DNA of 5,757 nucleotides, taken from positions 1-5,757 of the forward strand of contig JAQCGQ010000050.1 of NCBI GenBank assembly GCA_027730465.1. The letters run 5' to 3'. The translations under genes and the position numbers were made by a program. The notes beneath the pieces were generated by a model. It saw only the letters and a program-made list of their open reading frames with translations. It ran no database searches and was not told where the DNA came from. How positions within the stretch are numbered: the stretch's first letter is position 1; every line of letters starts with the position of its first letter. The stretch is from Actinomycetota bacterium (GTDB taxonomy: Bacteria; Actinomycetota; Actinomycetes; Nanopelagicales; Nanopelagicaceae). This document shows, one piece after another, positions 1-5,757 of the stretch.

Positions 1-169
1 AGGTCCGTAAGTTATTAATTAGTAATTAATTAATCACTTTAAGATGCGTGAAGTCACAGAACTTTCATTCCGTGCTGAGGTGAATCATACCTGAACTTTT
101 ATGGCCGAATTTCCACACCCTTACCGGGTTTATATGCGGGGAATTGAATGAATCAACCAATATTGGCCA
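1..169. other. flank with no recognisable gene
   Basis: Together with 170-292 this forms the only real gap in the window, beyond the end of the five-gene run. It contains an AT-rich stretch (11-34), an AT-only palindrome, and plus-strand frames of only 16 codons (44-94 and 101-151) and 38 codons (148-264). All three plus-strand frames meet a stop within the first 30 bases, so a plus-strand gene entering from the left could end here, but none can be identified. No tRNA-like cloverleaf and no hairpin followed by a T run was found to end the minus-strand transcript. The best hairpin, ACCC/GGGT at 117-129, has only four pairs. Confidence 0.6.
14..30. repeat. perfect AT-only inverted repeat, 8-base arms around one G
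   Basis: ATTAATTA and TAATTAAT flank a single G at position 22, and every arm position pairs. Such a site could bind a dimeric regulator or act as a flexible region between genes. In DNA this AT-rich a short A/T palindrome can also arise by chance. A stem made only of A-U pairs with a one-base loop would be a poor transcription terminator. Confidence 0.45.
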
Positions 170-316
170 GTGAAATACACCTATCTACTTACCAGCCTAG
201 TAGTTGGGGTAATGATCGGTATTTCAATTGGAAATTATCAAAATATAAATTGCAAAAAGACTAGCAACTCATACTGCTCACCACTTGATGCCTCAAACAC
301 CCACCGAAGCTTTTAA
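170..316 (+). CDS. possible small single-pass membrane or exported protein (48 aa)
   Basis: A GTG start at 170 opens a 48-codon frame ending in TAA at 314-316. The product starts with a lysine at position 2, followed by a hydrophobic stretch from about residue 3 to 21 (YLLTSLVVGVMIGISIG). A polar tail follows with two cysteines (C28 and C36) and the end NTHRSF. This layout fits a small membrane anchor or an uncleaved signal sequence. Points against it: no Shine-Dalgarno sequence stands before the GTG, no promoter is clear, and the last 24 bases overlap the 3' end of the methyltransferase gene on the other strand. The same frame is closed just upstream by TGA at 149-151, so no longer ATG-started version exists. 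I do not recognise the protein. It could be a chance open frame or the remains of a decayed gene. Confidence 0.27.
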   Translation: MKYTYLLTSLVVGVMIGISIGNYQNINCKKTSNSYCSPLDASNTHRSF

Positions 317-1462
317 CTCTGCGGATAGTAACTTTGCCAGGTATGGCTTTATCTGCCACTGACTTAACATCTGCTGATATCTATCTTTATCAATATCAGA
401 GGAGCTTTGATTAGTTTTAACCGCTCTAATTAAAATATTACGTGCGGTATGCTCTCCCCCAATAAATTCAACAATATCCACCCGGTAGCCAAGTAATTTT
501 AGGATTTGCGCTCTAAGTGAATCAGTTATTAAATCCACTAACCGCTCTTTAACTAGCCCATTTTTTGTTAATAAGACCCATGGCTCAGGTGCCTCTTTAA
601 TCTGAGTTTGCAGCTCATGCATGCAACACGGCGCCGCCAAAATAACTTGAGCATTATTTTTAACCGCCCAATAAATAGCATCATCCGTTGCAGTATCACA
701 AGCGTGAAGTGCAATAGCGATATCAACTACTTGATTAGGGGTATCAGATATTTTAGCAGCAATAAACTTGGCCTCAACTTTTAGTTTCAGGGCTACTTTT
801 TCATTATGCTCTTTTGATTCATCCCGCTCATCAACACCGAGAATTGAGACTTTTTTGTATTTATCTTTTAAAAATTCACCTACTGCAAATGTTAAATATG
901 CGTGCCCACAGCCAAGATCAACAACAGAAATCTCATCTTGTTTTAATAGCTCAGCGTCTAATGTTTGGCTGATTAATCTTAAAAACTCATCAACCTGCTT
1001 ATATTTATCCATCTTGCTAGGTTTAATTCGCCCTAAAAGATCTGACATATCCAATGCCTTAAATACTTGATTACTCTCAAGCAGCATTCGCTGCTTCTGG
1101 CGATCATGAGAGAGATCTCTGCTTAAATTCACTTTGCTTACTGAAACTAGCGCCTCATCTTTTTTTGAGATTCGCACCTGATATGACTCAGTTTGAGTAT
1201 CAACTACTAAGTTGGCATATCCGCTACTAAATAATTGAATAAAATTAAAATCTATCTCCACATTTTTAGTTACATCTTTCTTGCCATCACTTGAAATTAT
1301 TTGCCACTTAAGCTCTTCTTTAATTAATACTGGCTTAATATCAATTCGCTCATACTCTGTTTGCATATTACGCCGCCGCCCAGAAAGGACAGCTCTCACA
1401 AATTGCTCAGACTTAATCCTTTGATCTAATTGCGCGACAGCAATACCTATTTCAATCTTCAT
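293..1462 (-). CDS. class I SAM-dependent methyltransferase, Methyltransf_32-like, substrate unknown
   Basis: The 389-residue protein has a Rossmann methyltransferase core from about 150 to 347. Motif I is VVDLGCGHAYLTFA (180-193), and GVDER (209-213) supplies the acidic residue expected to bind the SAM ribose. The next blocks are ALHACDTATDDA (251-262) and APCCMHEL (277-284), then LLGYRVDIVEFI and EHTARN (337-342). The HAC/PCC pair recalls the family that includes METTL25-like proteins, GSTCD and, more distantly, the tRNA methylase Trm13. No NPPY-type amino-methylase motif is visible. Residues 1-120 form a separate lysine-rich N-terminal region predicted to be mostly beta, followed by the family linker SHDRQKQRM (118-126) and DKYKQVDEF (152-160). 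The C-terminal tail (about 350-389) is polar and helical. It is the last gene of the run, starting 7 bases after xerC; an AAGG lies about 13 bases upstream of the ATG, far for a ribosome-binding site. RNA is a guess for the substrate. The fold is secure, the function is not. Confidence 0.85.
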   Translation of the reverse strand: MKIEIGIAVAQLDQRIKSEQFVRAVLSGRRRNMQTEYERIDIKPVLIKEELKWQIISSDGKKDVTKNVEIDFNFIQLFSSGYANLVVDTQTESYQVRISKKDEALVSVSKVNLSRDLSHDRQKQRMLLESNQVFKALDMSDLLGRIKPSKMDKYKQVDEFLRLISQTLDAELLKQDEISVVDLGCGHAYLTFAVGEFLKDKYKKVSILGVDERDESKEHNEKVALKLKVEAKFIAAKISDTPNQVVDIAIALHACDTATDDAIYWAVKNNAQVILAAPCCMHELQTQIKEAPEPWVLLTKNGLVKERLVDLITDSLRAQILKLLGYRVDIVEFIGGEHTARNILIRAVKTNQSSSDIDKDRYQQMLSQWQIKPYLAKLLSAELKASVGV

Positions 1463-1469
1463 TTACTAA

Positions 1470-2369
1470 TTACGCCCTTGGGTGTGCTTGTTTGTAAGCT
1501 GTTTGCAAACGCTCAGGAGAAACATGTGTATAGATCTGTGTGGTAGCTAAAGATGCATGACCTAATATCTCCTGCACAGTTCGCAAATCTGCGCCACCTT
1601 CTAGCAAATGCGTAGCGGCGCTATGGCGAAGTCCATGTGGCCCCATAGAGGCGCCAACTACTTTCATTGCTTCATATACAACTTCACGAACAGTTCGCTG
1701 ATCAATTCTTTTCCCACGTGATCCTAAAAAGAGGGCATCTTGTGATGATTGATTAGCAAATTCACTTCTTGCTTTACCTAAATAATTATCAATTGCCGCT
1801 ATCGCAGGTATCCCAACTGGCACAACCCTTTGTTTATCACCTTTGCCAATGACATTTAAGGTATTTCTTGATCGATCAATATCACCAAGATTTAAGCCAC
1901 ATAATTCTGAAACTCGAATACCAGAGCCGTATAAGACCTCAACTAAAGCTAAGTCTCTAATATTTAATGCACTTGGCTCCTCAACTGACTTAACTTCAAG
2001 TGCTTTAAGAACTGTGGTGGCCTCTTCAACATTTAAAACTTCAGGTAATACTTTATGCGGCTTTGGCACGGCAAGATTGGCGCCAAGATCTGAAGTAAGC
2101 CAGCCATTTGCTGCTGCCCAGTTAGTAAATGCCCTGATTGAAACTATTCTTCTAGTTAAAGTTGATCTTGCAACACCTGTACTTTGAAGATTAGCCAGCC
2201 ATGAGCGAATATGTTCAATTTCTAATTGATTAAACTCAACAATTCCTAGTTTGCTCATATGTTTTAAAAATGACTCTAAATCTGTGACATAACCTCTAAT
2301 TGAGTTATCAGATAAATTTCGCACTAGAGCTAGATGCTCTTCATATTGGGTGATAAGTGCGGCGGACAT
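1470..2369 (-). CDS. xerC: tyrosine recombinase XerC
   Basis: Xer recombinases resolve chromosome dimers at the dif site during division, acting on DNA in the cytoplasm. The protein has 299 residues, the normal length. An N-terminal SAM-like core-binding domain (about 4-90) carries the typical N-x-S-x-x-x-Y pattern near 22-27. The catalytic domain (about 108-285) holds the full set of active-site residues: R152 (GSGIRVSEL), K176 (GKGDKQR), H245 and R248 (HGLRHSAATH), H271 (LGHASLATT) and the nucleophile Y280 (QIYTHVS). Together with the YKQAHPRA tail, these make it look active and closest to actinobacterial XerC rather than XerD. There are 10 bases after cimA and 7 before the methyltransferase gene. 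The ATG at 2369 has no clear ribosome-binding site, but the N-terminal alignment with the family supports it. Nothing nearby (transposition genes, direct repeats, an attachment site) suggests a phage or integron integrase. XerD or a sole Xer protein is the main alternative. Confidence 0.93.
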   Translation of the reverse strand: MSAALITQYEEHLALVRNLSDNSIRGYVTDLESFLKHMSKLGIVEFNQLEIEHIRSWLANLQSTGVARSTLTRRIVSIRAFTNWAAANGWLTSDLGANLAVPKPHKVLPEVLNVEEATTVLKALEVKSVEEPSALNIRDLALVEVLYGSGIRVSELCGLNLGDIDRSRNTLNVIGKGDKQRVVPVGIPAIAAIDNYLGKARSEFANQSSQDALFLGSRGKRIDQRTVREVVYEAMKVVGASMGPHGLRHSAATHLLEGGADLRTVQEILGHASLATTQIYTHVSPERLQTAYKQAHPRA

Positions 2370-2379
2370 GATCAGCAGA

Positions 2380-3969
2380 TTACTCGGGTTTACGCCCCTG
2401 CCTTAGTAAGCCATAGGTAACCGCGTCATCTAATGCCATTGCTGAGGCTGCAATTACGTTCTCATGCACACCAATTGTGCTCCATTCACCCTTTCCATCA
2501 CTAGTCTCAACTAACACCCGAGTTATTGCGCCAGTGCCCAGGCGCCCTTCTAAAATACGAACTTTGTAATCTGTTAACTCAAGTTTTGATAACTCTGGAT
2601 AAAACTTCTCAAGACCTTTTCTAAGTGCGTTATCAATTGCATTCACTGGGCCATTTCCAACACCTTGGGCTGAGATCACTTCACCCTTCGCACTTATTTT
2701 CACAGTCGCTTTTGAAGTCACAGCACCTAACTCATCTTGATGAACAGTTGTTTGCCAATCTTCAATGGTGAAAAAACTTGGCCGCTTTCCTAAAACCTCA
2801 GTGTGAAGTAGCAATTCAAATGAGGCATCTGCTGCTTCAAAAGTGAAGCCTTTACCCTCAAGATCTTTAACCTTCTCAACTACTCGACTTATTAAATCTT
2901 TATCTCCACCTAAATCAATTCCAAGTTCGACAGATTTAAGTTCAATTGATGCTCTACCTGCCATCTCAGAAACCAACATTCGCATGTCATTGCCAACTGA
3001 TTCAGGTGTTTCATGTTGATACATCATTGGATCTACCTTGATTGCAGAGGCATGTAGTCCTGCTTTATGAGCAAAAGCGGATGTGCCAACATATGGCTGG
3101 CGCGCACTTGGCGCAACATTTGTAATCTCAGCAACAGCATGAGAAATACGAAAAGCTTCTTGTAATTTACCGGCCGGTAATACTATTTTATCTTTTTTCA
3201 ACTCAAGATTTGCAATGATATTTACTAGATCTGCATTACCAGTTCGCTCACCATAACCATTTAAGGTTCCCTGCACATGAGTAACTCCAGCAGATATAGC
3301 AGCTAATGAGTTAGCAACAGCGCATCCTGTGTCATTATGACAATGAATACCAAGGCGTGCCTTTGATTCAGTTAACACCTCATGGACAATATTTGATAAT
3401 TGATCAGGCAACATTCCACCATTTGTGTCACAAAGTGCGACTACATCTGCTCCTGCCTCAGCAGCAACTCGAACTACCTCAAGTGCGTAAGCTTTATTTG
3501 AAAGGTATCCATCAAAGAAATGCTCGGCATCTAAAAATATGCGTTGCCCACCAGCTTTTAAGAACTTAATTGAGTCAGCAATCATTGCAAGGTTTTCATC
3601 TAGGTGAGTTTTAAGTGCTAGATCCACATGTCGATCATGACTCTTTGCCACAAGTGTTACCACTGGTGCTTTTGAATCAACTAAGGCACGAAGGAGTAGA
3701 TCATCTGCTGCTTTAACACCGGCACGCCTTGTGGCACCAAATGCCACGAAAGTTGCATTCTTAAGTTTTAATTCTGTTTGGGCTAATTTAAAAAACTCAG
3801 TGTCTTTTGGATTTGCGCCAGGCCAGCCACCTTCAATAAATCCAACACCTAGATCATCTAAATGCTTAGCAATCGTTAACTTATCGTGGACGGAGAGATT
3901 TAATCCCTCTTGCTGGGCACCATCACGAAGTGTGGTGTCATAGATATGAAATGAATCATTAATTGGCAT
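2380..3969 (-). CDS. cimA: (R)-citramalate synthase
   Basis: The enzyme condenses pyruvate with acetyl-CoA to (R)-citramalate, the entry step of the threonine-independent isoleucine route. The protein has 529 residues, a usual length for this family. Residues about 7-275 form the HMGL-like TIM barrel. It opens with YDTTLRDGAQQEG (10-22), where R15 and D16 are the expected catalytic and metal residues. H209 and H211 (HCHND) and N245 (in GYGERTGNADL) complete the likely metal site. The early block GGWPGANPKDTEFF (47-60) and the AQQEG ending separate this family from 2-isopropylmalate synthase, which usually reads GEQSPG here. SAFAHKAGLHASAI (297-310) marks the linker subdomain. Residues about 385-523 form a LeuA-type allosteric dimer domain with GNGPVNAIDNAL (438-449), so end-product feedback, probably by isoleucine, is expected but not proven. 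It starts in a 1-base TAATG overlap with ilvE and ends 10 bases before xerC. Substrate specificity is inferred from family resemblance. Confidence 0.94.
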   Translation of the reverse strand: MPINDSFHIYDTTLRDGAQQEGLNLSVHDKLTIAKHLDDLGVGFIEGGWPGANPKDTEFFKLAQTELKLKNATFVAFGATRRAGVKAADDLLLRALVDSKAPVVTLVAKSHDRHVDLALKTHLDENLAMIADSIKFLKAGGQRIFLDAEHFFDGYLSNKAYALEVVRVAAEAGADVVALCDTNGGMLPDQLSNIVHEVLTESKARLGIHCHNDTGCAVANSLAAISAGVTHVQGTLNGYGERTGNADLVNIIANLELKKDKIVLPAGKLQEAFRISHAVAEITNVAPSARQPYVGTSAFAHKAGLHASAIKVDPMMYQHETPESVGNDMRMLVSEMAGRASIELKSVELGIDLGGDKDLISRVVEKVKDLEGKGFTFEAADASFELLLHTEVLGKRPSFFTIEDWQTTVHQDELGAVTSKATVKISAKGEVISAQGVGNGPVNAIDNALRKGLEKFYPELSKLELTDYKVRILEGRLGTGAITRVLVETSDGKGEWSTIGVHENVIAASAMALDDAVTYGLLRQGRKPE

Positions 3970-3971
3970 TA
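3967..3971 (-). promoter_or_regulatory. TAATG stop/start overlap joining ilvE and cimA
   Basis: The minus strand reads TAATG: TAA ends ilvE and ATG starts cimA, sharing one A. The bases before it show no clear Shine-Dalgarno sequence, so restart of terminating ribosomes is the likely way cimA is translated (inference). Confidence 0.7.
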
Positions 3972-5054
3972 GATGACCCGCTTATTCCAGCCATGTTTAT
4001 CAGGGGCGCTGCCATGTTGAATTCCAAGCAGGCCAGCCCGGATCTGATTTGTGATCGCACCAGGTTTTCCATCACCTGTTTGCCAGGTGCCATGAATACT
4101 TTTAGCAGCTCCAACAGATGAAACAACTGCAGCAGTTCCACAGGCAAATATCTCAGTTATTTCTCCAGATTTAACACCGTCTCGCCAATCATCAATTGAA
4201 ATCATTGTTTCTTCAGTTTTAAAACCAAGGTCATTAGCCAGTGTTAAAATTGAATCTCGAGTAATTCCTGGAAGTAATGTGCCAGTAAGTTTTGGCGTCA
4301 ATATCTTGGCATCTTTCCCACTTCCCTTAATGAAGTAGAGATTCATGCCACCCATTTCCTCTACCCATTTTCTTTCGACTGCATCAATATATGCAACTTG
4401 ATCACAACCCTCTTTAGCAGCTTGTTTTTGCGCAAGAAGAGAAGCCGCGTAATTTCCACCGCACTTAGCTTCACCTGTGCCACCAAGTGCTGCCCTTACA
4501 TATTCTGTAGAGATCCAAACTGTTACAGCCTTTTCTGCATTAAAGTACGCGGCGGCTGGCGTTGCAATTAATACATACGTTGCATGATTTGATGGCCGAA
4601 CGCCAAGTCCAACCTCAGTTGCAATCATAAAGGGGCGTAGATATAAAGATTCACCAACTTTTTTTGGCACCCACTCTTTATCAGCTTTAACTAACGCCTC
4701 AACAGTTTGTACAAAGAAATCAACTGGCATTTCTGGAAGTGCTATACGGGCAGCTGATTTTGCAAATCGCTTGGCATTCGCCTCTGGCCTAAATAATGAA
4801 ATACCGCCATCTGGTTGGGCATAAGCCTTCATGCCTTCAAATACTTCTTGGCCGTAATGAAAAACCATGGTGGCAGGATCAAGAGTTAGTGGACCATATG
4901 CTTGTAACTTTGCATCTGACCAGCCAGTTGCTTCACTCCATTGCGCAATGACCATATTATCGGTGTAGTACTTACCAAAACCTGGTTCTAAAACTTTCTT
5001 ATTACGCTCATCTGATGAGACTGGATTAGTGTTTGGGCTGCTAGTTAATTTCAT
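3969..5054 (-). CDS. ilvE: branched-chain amino acid aminotransferase (class IV PLP enzyme)
   Basis: This PLP enzyme exchanges amino groups between glutamate and the 2-oxoacids of leucine, isoleucine and valine, the last step of all three pathways, in the cytosol. The 361-residue length suits the longer, BCAT-type (eukaryote and actinobacterial) subfamily. The PLP lysine is K197 in [15 protein letters not shown]. Other family blocks are [11 protein letters not shown] (68-78), [10 protein letters not shown] (88-97), [12 protein letters not shown] (136-147), [11 protein letters not shown] (232-242) and [11 protein letters not shown] (260-270). The block [13 protein letters not shown] (302-314) sits where mammalian BCATs carry a redox CXXC; here that position reads AVVS, so no thiol switch is expected. 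The ATG lies in an ATGA overlap with leuB and the stop in a TAATG overlap with cimA, so translation is probably coupled at both ends. No strong Shine-Dalgarno sequence precedes the start, only a G-rich stretch. D-amino-acid transaminase and aminodeoxychorismate lyase are less likely given the BCAT-specific blocks and the neighbours. Confidence 0.96.
   Translation of the reverse strand: MKLTSSPNTNPVSSDERNKKVLEPGFGKYYTDNMVIAQWSEATGWSDAKLQAYGPLTLDPATMVFHYGQEVFEGMKAYAQPDGGISLFRPEANAKRFAKSAARIALPEMPVDFFVQTVEALVKADKEWVPKKVGESLYLRPFMIATEVGLGVRPSNHATYVLIATPAAAYFNAEKAVTVWISTEYVRAALGGTGEAKCGGNYAASLLAQKQAAKEGCDQVAYIDAVERKWVEEMGGMNLYFIKGSGKDAKILTPKLTGTLLPGITRDSILTLANDLGFKTEETMISIDDWRDGVKSGEITEIFACGTAAVVSSVGAAKSIHGTWQTGDGKPGAITNQIRAGLLGIQHGSAPDKHGWNKRVI
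5051..5054 (-). promoter_or_regulatory. ATGA stop/start overlap joining leuB and ilvE
   Basis: The minus strand reads ATGA here: the last three bases are the leuB stop and the first three are the ilvE start. This layout usually lets ribosomes that finish the first gene restart on the second, which would tie IlvE output to LeuB. The lack of a strong ribosome-binding site before ilvE fits such coupling (inference). Confidence 0.7.
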
Positions 5055-5757
5055 GCCACACCCGCAACTAAAGCTTGACCGATCTCTGTTGTTGAACGTT
5101 TTTTATCACCGCGGCTTGCAAGATCTCTAGCAACAGCTGACTCAACATCATTTGCAGCCTTAACCTCACCTAAATGATTTAGCATCATAGAAATTGATAA
5201 TACCGTTGCCGTTGGATCAGCCAAGTTTTTTCCAGCAATATCTGGTGCGCTGCCGTGTACTGGCTCAAACATAGATGGAAAAGCCCCTGTTGGATTTATA
5301 TTTCCACTAGCAGCAAGACCGATACCACCGCAGATTGCAGCTGCAATATCAGTGATTATGTCGCCAAATAAATTATCAGTAACAACCACATCAAATCGCT
5401 CTGGATTAGTCACAAAAAACATTGACGCAGCATCAACATGTAAGTAATCAGTTGTAACTTGCGGGAAATCCTTTGCCACCTCATTAAACACTCGAGTCCA
5501 TAAACTTCCTGCTCGAGTTAATACATTATTTTTGTGAACTAAGGTCAATTTCTTTCGTGGGCGTAATTGAGCGCGATTAAATGCATCTCGGATAACTCTC
5601 TCAATACCTTTATAGGTATTAATTGATTCCTCTATAGCTAACTCTTGCTTTGTGCCTTCATCCTTTATCGAGCCAGCACCAACATATAAACCTTCAGTTC
5701 CCTCCCTGACTACCAAAAAATCAATTCCTTTATTATTAGTAATTGGTGAGGTAACTC
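5051..5757 (-). CDS. leuB: 3-isopropylmalate dehydrogenase, C-terminal two thirds (5' end outside window)
   Basis: This enzyme oxidatively decarboxylates 3-isopropylmalate to 2-oxoisocaproate with NAD+ in cytosolic leucine synthesis. The frame stays open to the right edge, so the gene is cut by the window and not truncated. About 234 codons are visible, against a usual 340-360. A TTG at 5716 is in frame but lies inside the conserved motif [15 protein letters not shown], so it is not the start. Numbering from the first visible residue, R17 and Y24 lie in that substrate-binding segment, K75 in VHKNNVL is the catalytic lysine, and D108, D132 and D136 are the expected metal ligands. NLFGDIITD followed by GGIGL fits the isocitrate/isopropylmalate dehydrogenase signature. 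[13 protein letters not shown] (about 164-176) is the NAD-type cofactor loop. The stop overlaps the ilvE start by 4 bases. Next to cimA it probably also oxidises 3-methylmalate for isoleucine (inference). Confidence 0.96.
   Translation of the reverse strand, partial: VTSPITNNKGIDFLVVREGTEGLYVGAGSIKDEGTKQELAIEESINTYKGIERVIRDAFNRAQLRPRKKLTLVHKNNVLTRAGSLWTRVFNEVAKDFPQVTTDYLHVDAASMFFVTNPERFDVVVTDNLFGDIITDIAAAICGGIGLAASGNINPTGAFPSMFEPVHGSAPDIAGKNLADPTATVLSISMMLNHLGEVKAANDVESAVARDLASRGDKKRSTTEIGQALVAGVA

Noticed and set aside
117..129. ACCC/GGGT hairpin as a terminator for the five-gene run
   Set aside because: The stem has only four pairs, there is no T run after it on the minus strand, and it lies over 160 bases past the last stop codon.
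228..258. AT-rich imperfect symmetry considered as a dif site for the nearby XerC
   Set aside because: The arms do not pair well and do not match the TGCGCATAAT / TATGTTAAAT type arms of known dif sites. xerC genes also need not lie near dif.
768..1070. 100-codon open frame on the plus strand
   Set aside because: It lies fully inside the methyltransferase gene on the opposite strand, over its conserved SAM-binding motif region, and its serine- and asparagine-rich product resembles no known family.
1843..2187. 114-codon open frame on the plus strand
   Set aside because: It is antisense to the XerC catalytic and N-terminal domains, which carry intact conserved residues. Its product shows no domain and no upstream signals.
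1470..2369. Phage, integron or transposon integrase instead of XerC
   Set aside because: Length, motif spacing and the HPRA tail fit Xer proteins. There are no attachment repeats, excision genes or cargo genes, and the gene is embedded between co-directional genes.
3357..3943. Two 70-codon open frames on the plus strand (3357-3569 and 3731-3943)
   Set aside because: Both are antisense to the strongly conserved barrel of citramalate synthase and look like by-products of its codon pattern.
2380..3969. 2-isopropylmalate synthase (leuA) or homocitrate synthase
   Set aside because: The AQQEG and WPGANPKD blocks are typical of the citramalate synthase family, and the neighbours fit an isoleucine role.
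3959..4147. 62-codon minus-strand frame overlapping the end of ilvE
   Set aside because: It is out of frame with ilvE, whose C-terminal family motifs cover the same bases. It has no separate start signal and no recognisable product.
5714..5716. TTG as a start codon for leuB
   Set aside because: The frame is open upstream to the window edge, and the TTG sits within a conserved substrate-binding motif. Using it would delete the N-terminal third of the enzyme.

Overview
The window reads as a stretch of chromosome from a small-genome, AT-rich actinobacterium. A freshwater acI-type lineage (Nanopelagicales: Planktophila/Nanopelagicus-like) is the best guess. The LeuB, IlvE, CimA and XerC proteins are of actinobacterial type; the XerC, for example, ends in the HPRA tail typical of that phylum. 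The DNA is nevertheless clearly AT-rich (about 40% GC judged by eye, not computed), and the genes are packed with almost no spacers. The taxonomic call is inference.

Positions 293-5757 hold five genes, all read on the minus strand, with junctions of -4, -1, +10 and +7 bases. In transcription order they are: leuB (3-isopropylmalate dehydrogenase, cut by the right edge), ilvE (branched-chain aminotransferase), cimA ((R)-citramalate synthase), xerC (tyrosine recombinase) and a class I SAM-dependent methyltransferase of the Methyltransf_32-like family. No promoter or terminator can be placed inside this block, and the spacing suggests one transcript that begins beyond the right edge.

The first three genes form a metabolic unit. 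CimA joins pyruvate and acetyl-CoA to give citramalate. LeuB can act on the methylmalate made from it, as well as on 3-isopropylmalate. IlvE transaminates the final 2-oxoacids to isoleucine, leucine and valine. The set therefore supports a threonine-independent route to isoleucine, with LeuB shared between the leucine and isoleucine pathways. The last two genes, xerC (chromosome dimer resolution) and the methyltransferase (function unknown), have no evident metabolic link and may simply be carried on the same transcript.

Positions 1-292 lie beyond the 3' end of the methyltransferase gene and contain no recognisable gene. They hold an AT-only perfect palindrome (14-30), several very short plus-strand reading frames, and one candidate small gene (170-316, GTG start). 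That candidate would encode a 48-residue protein with one N-terminal hydrophobic segment, and its 3' end overlaps the methyltransferase gene tail to tail. This flank is the least explained part of the window. I found no mobile element, CRISPR array, tRNA, rRNA or convincing new multi-gene system; most of the window is ordinary core metabolism and housekeeping.
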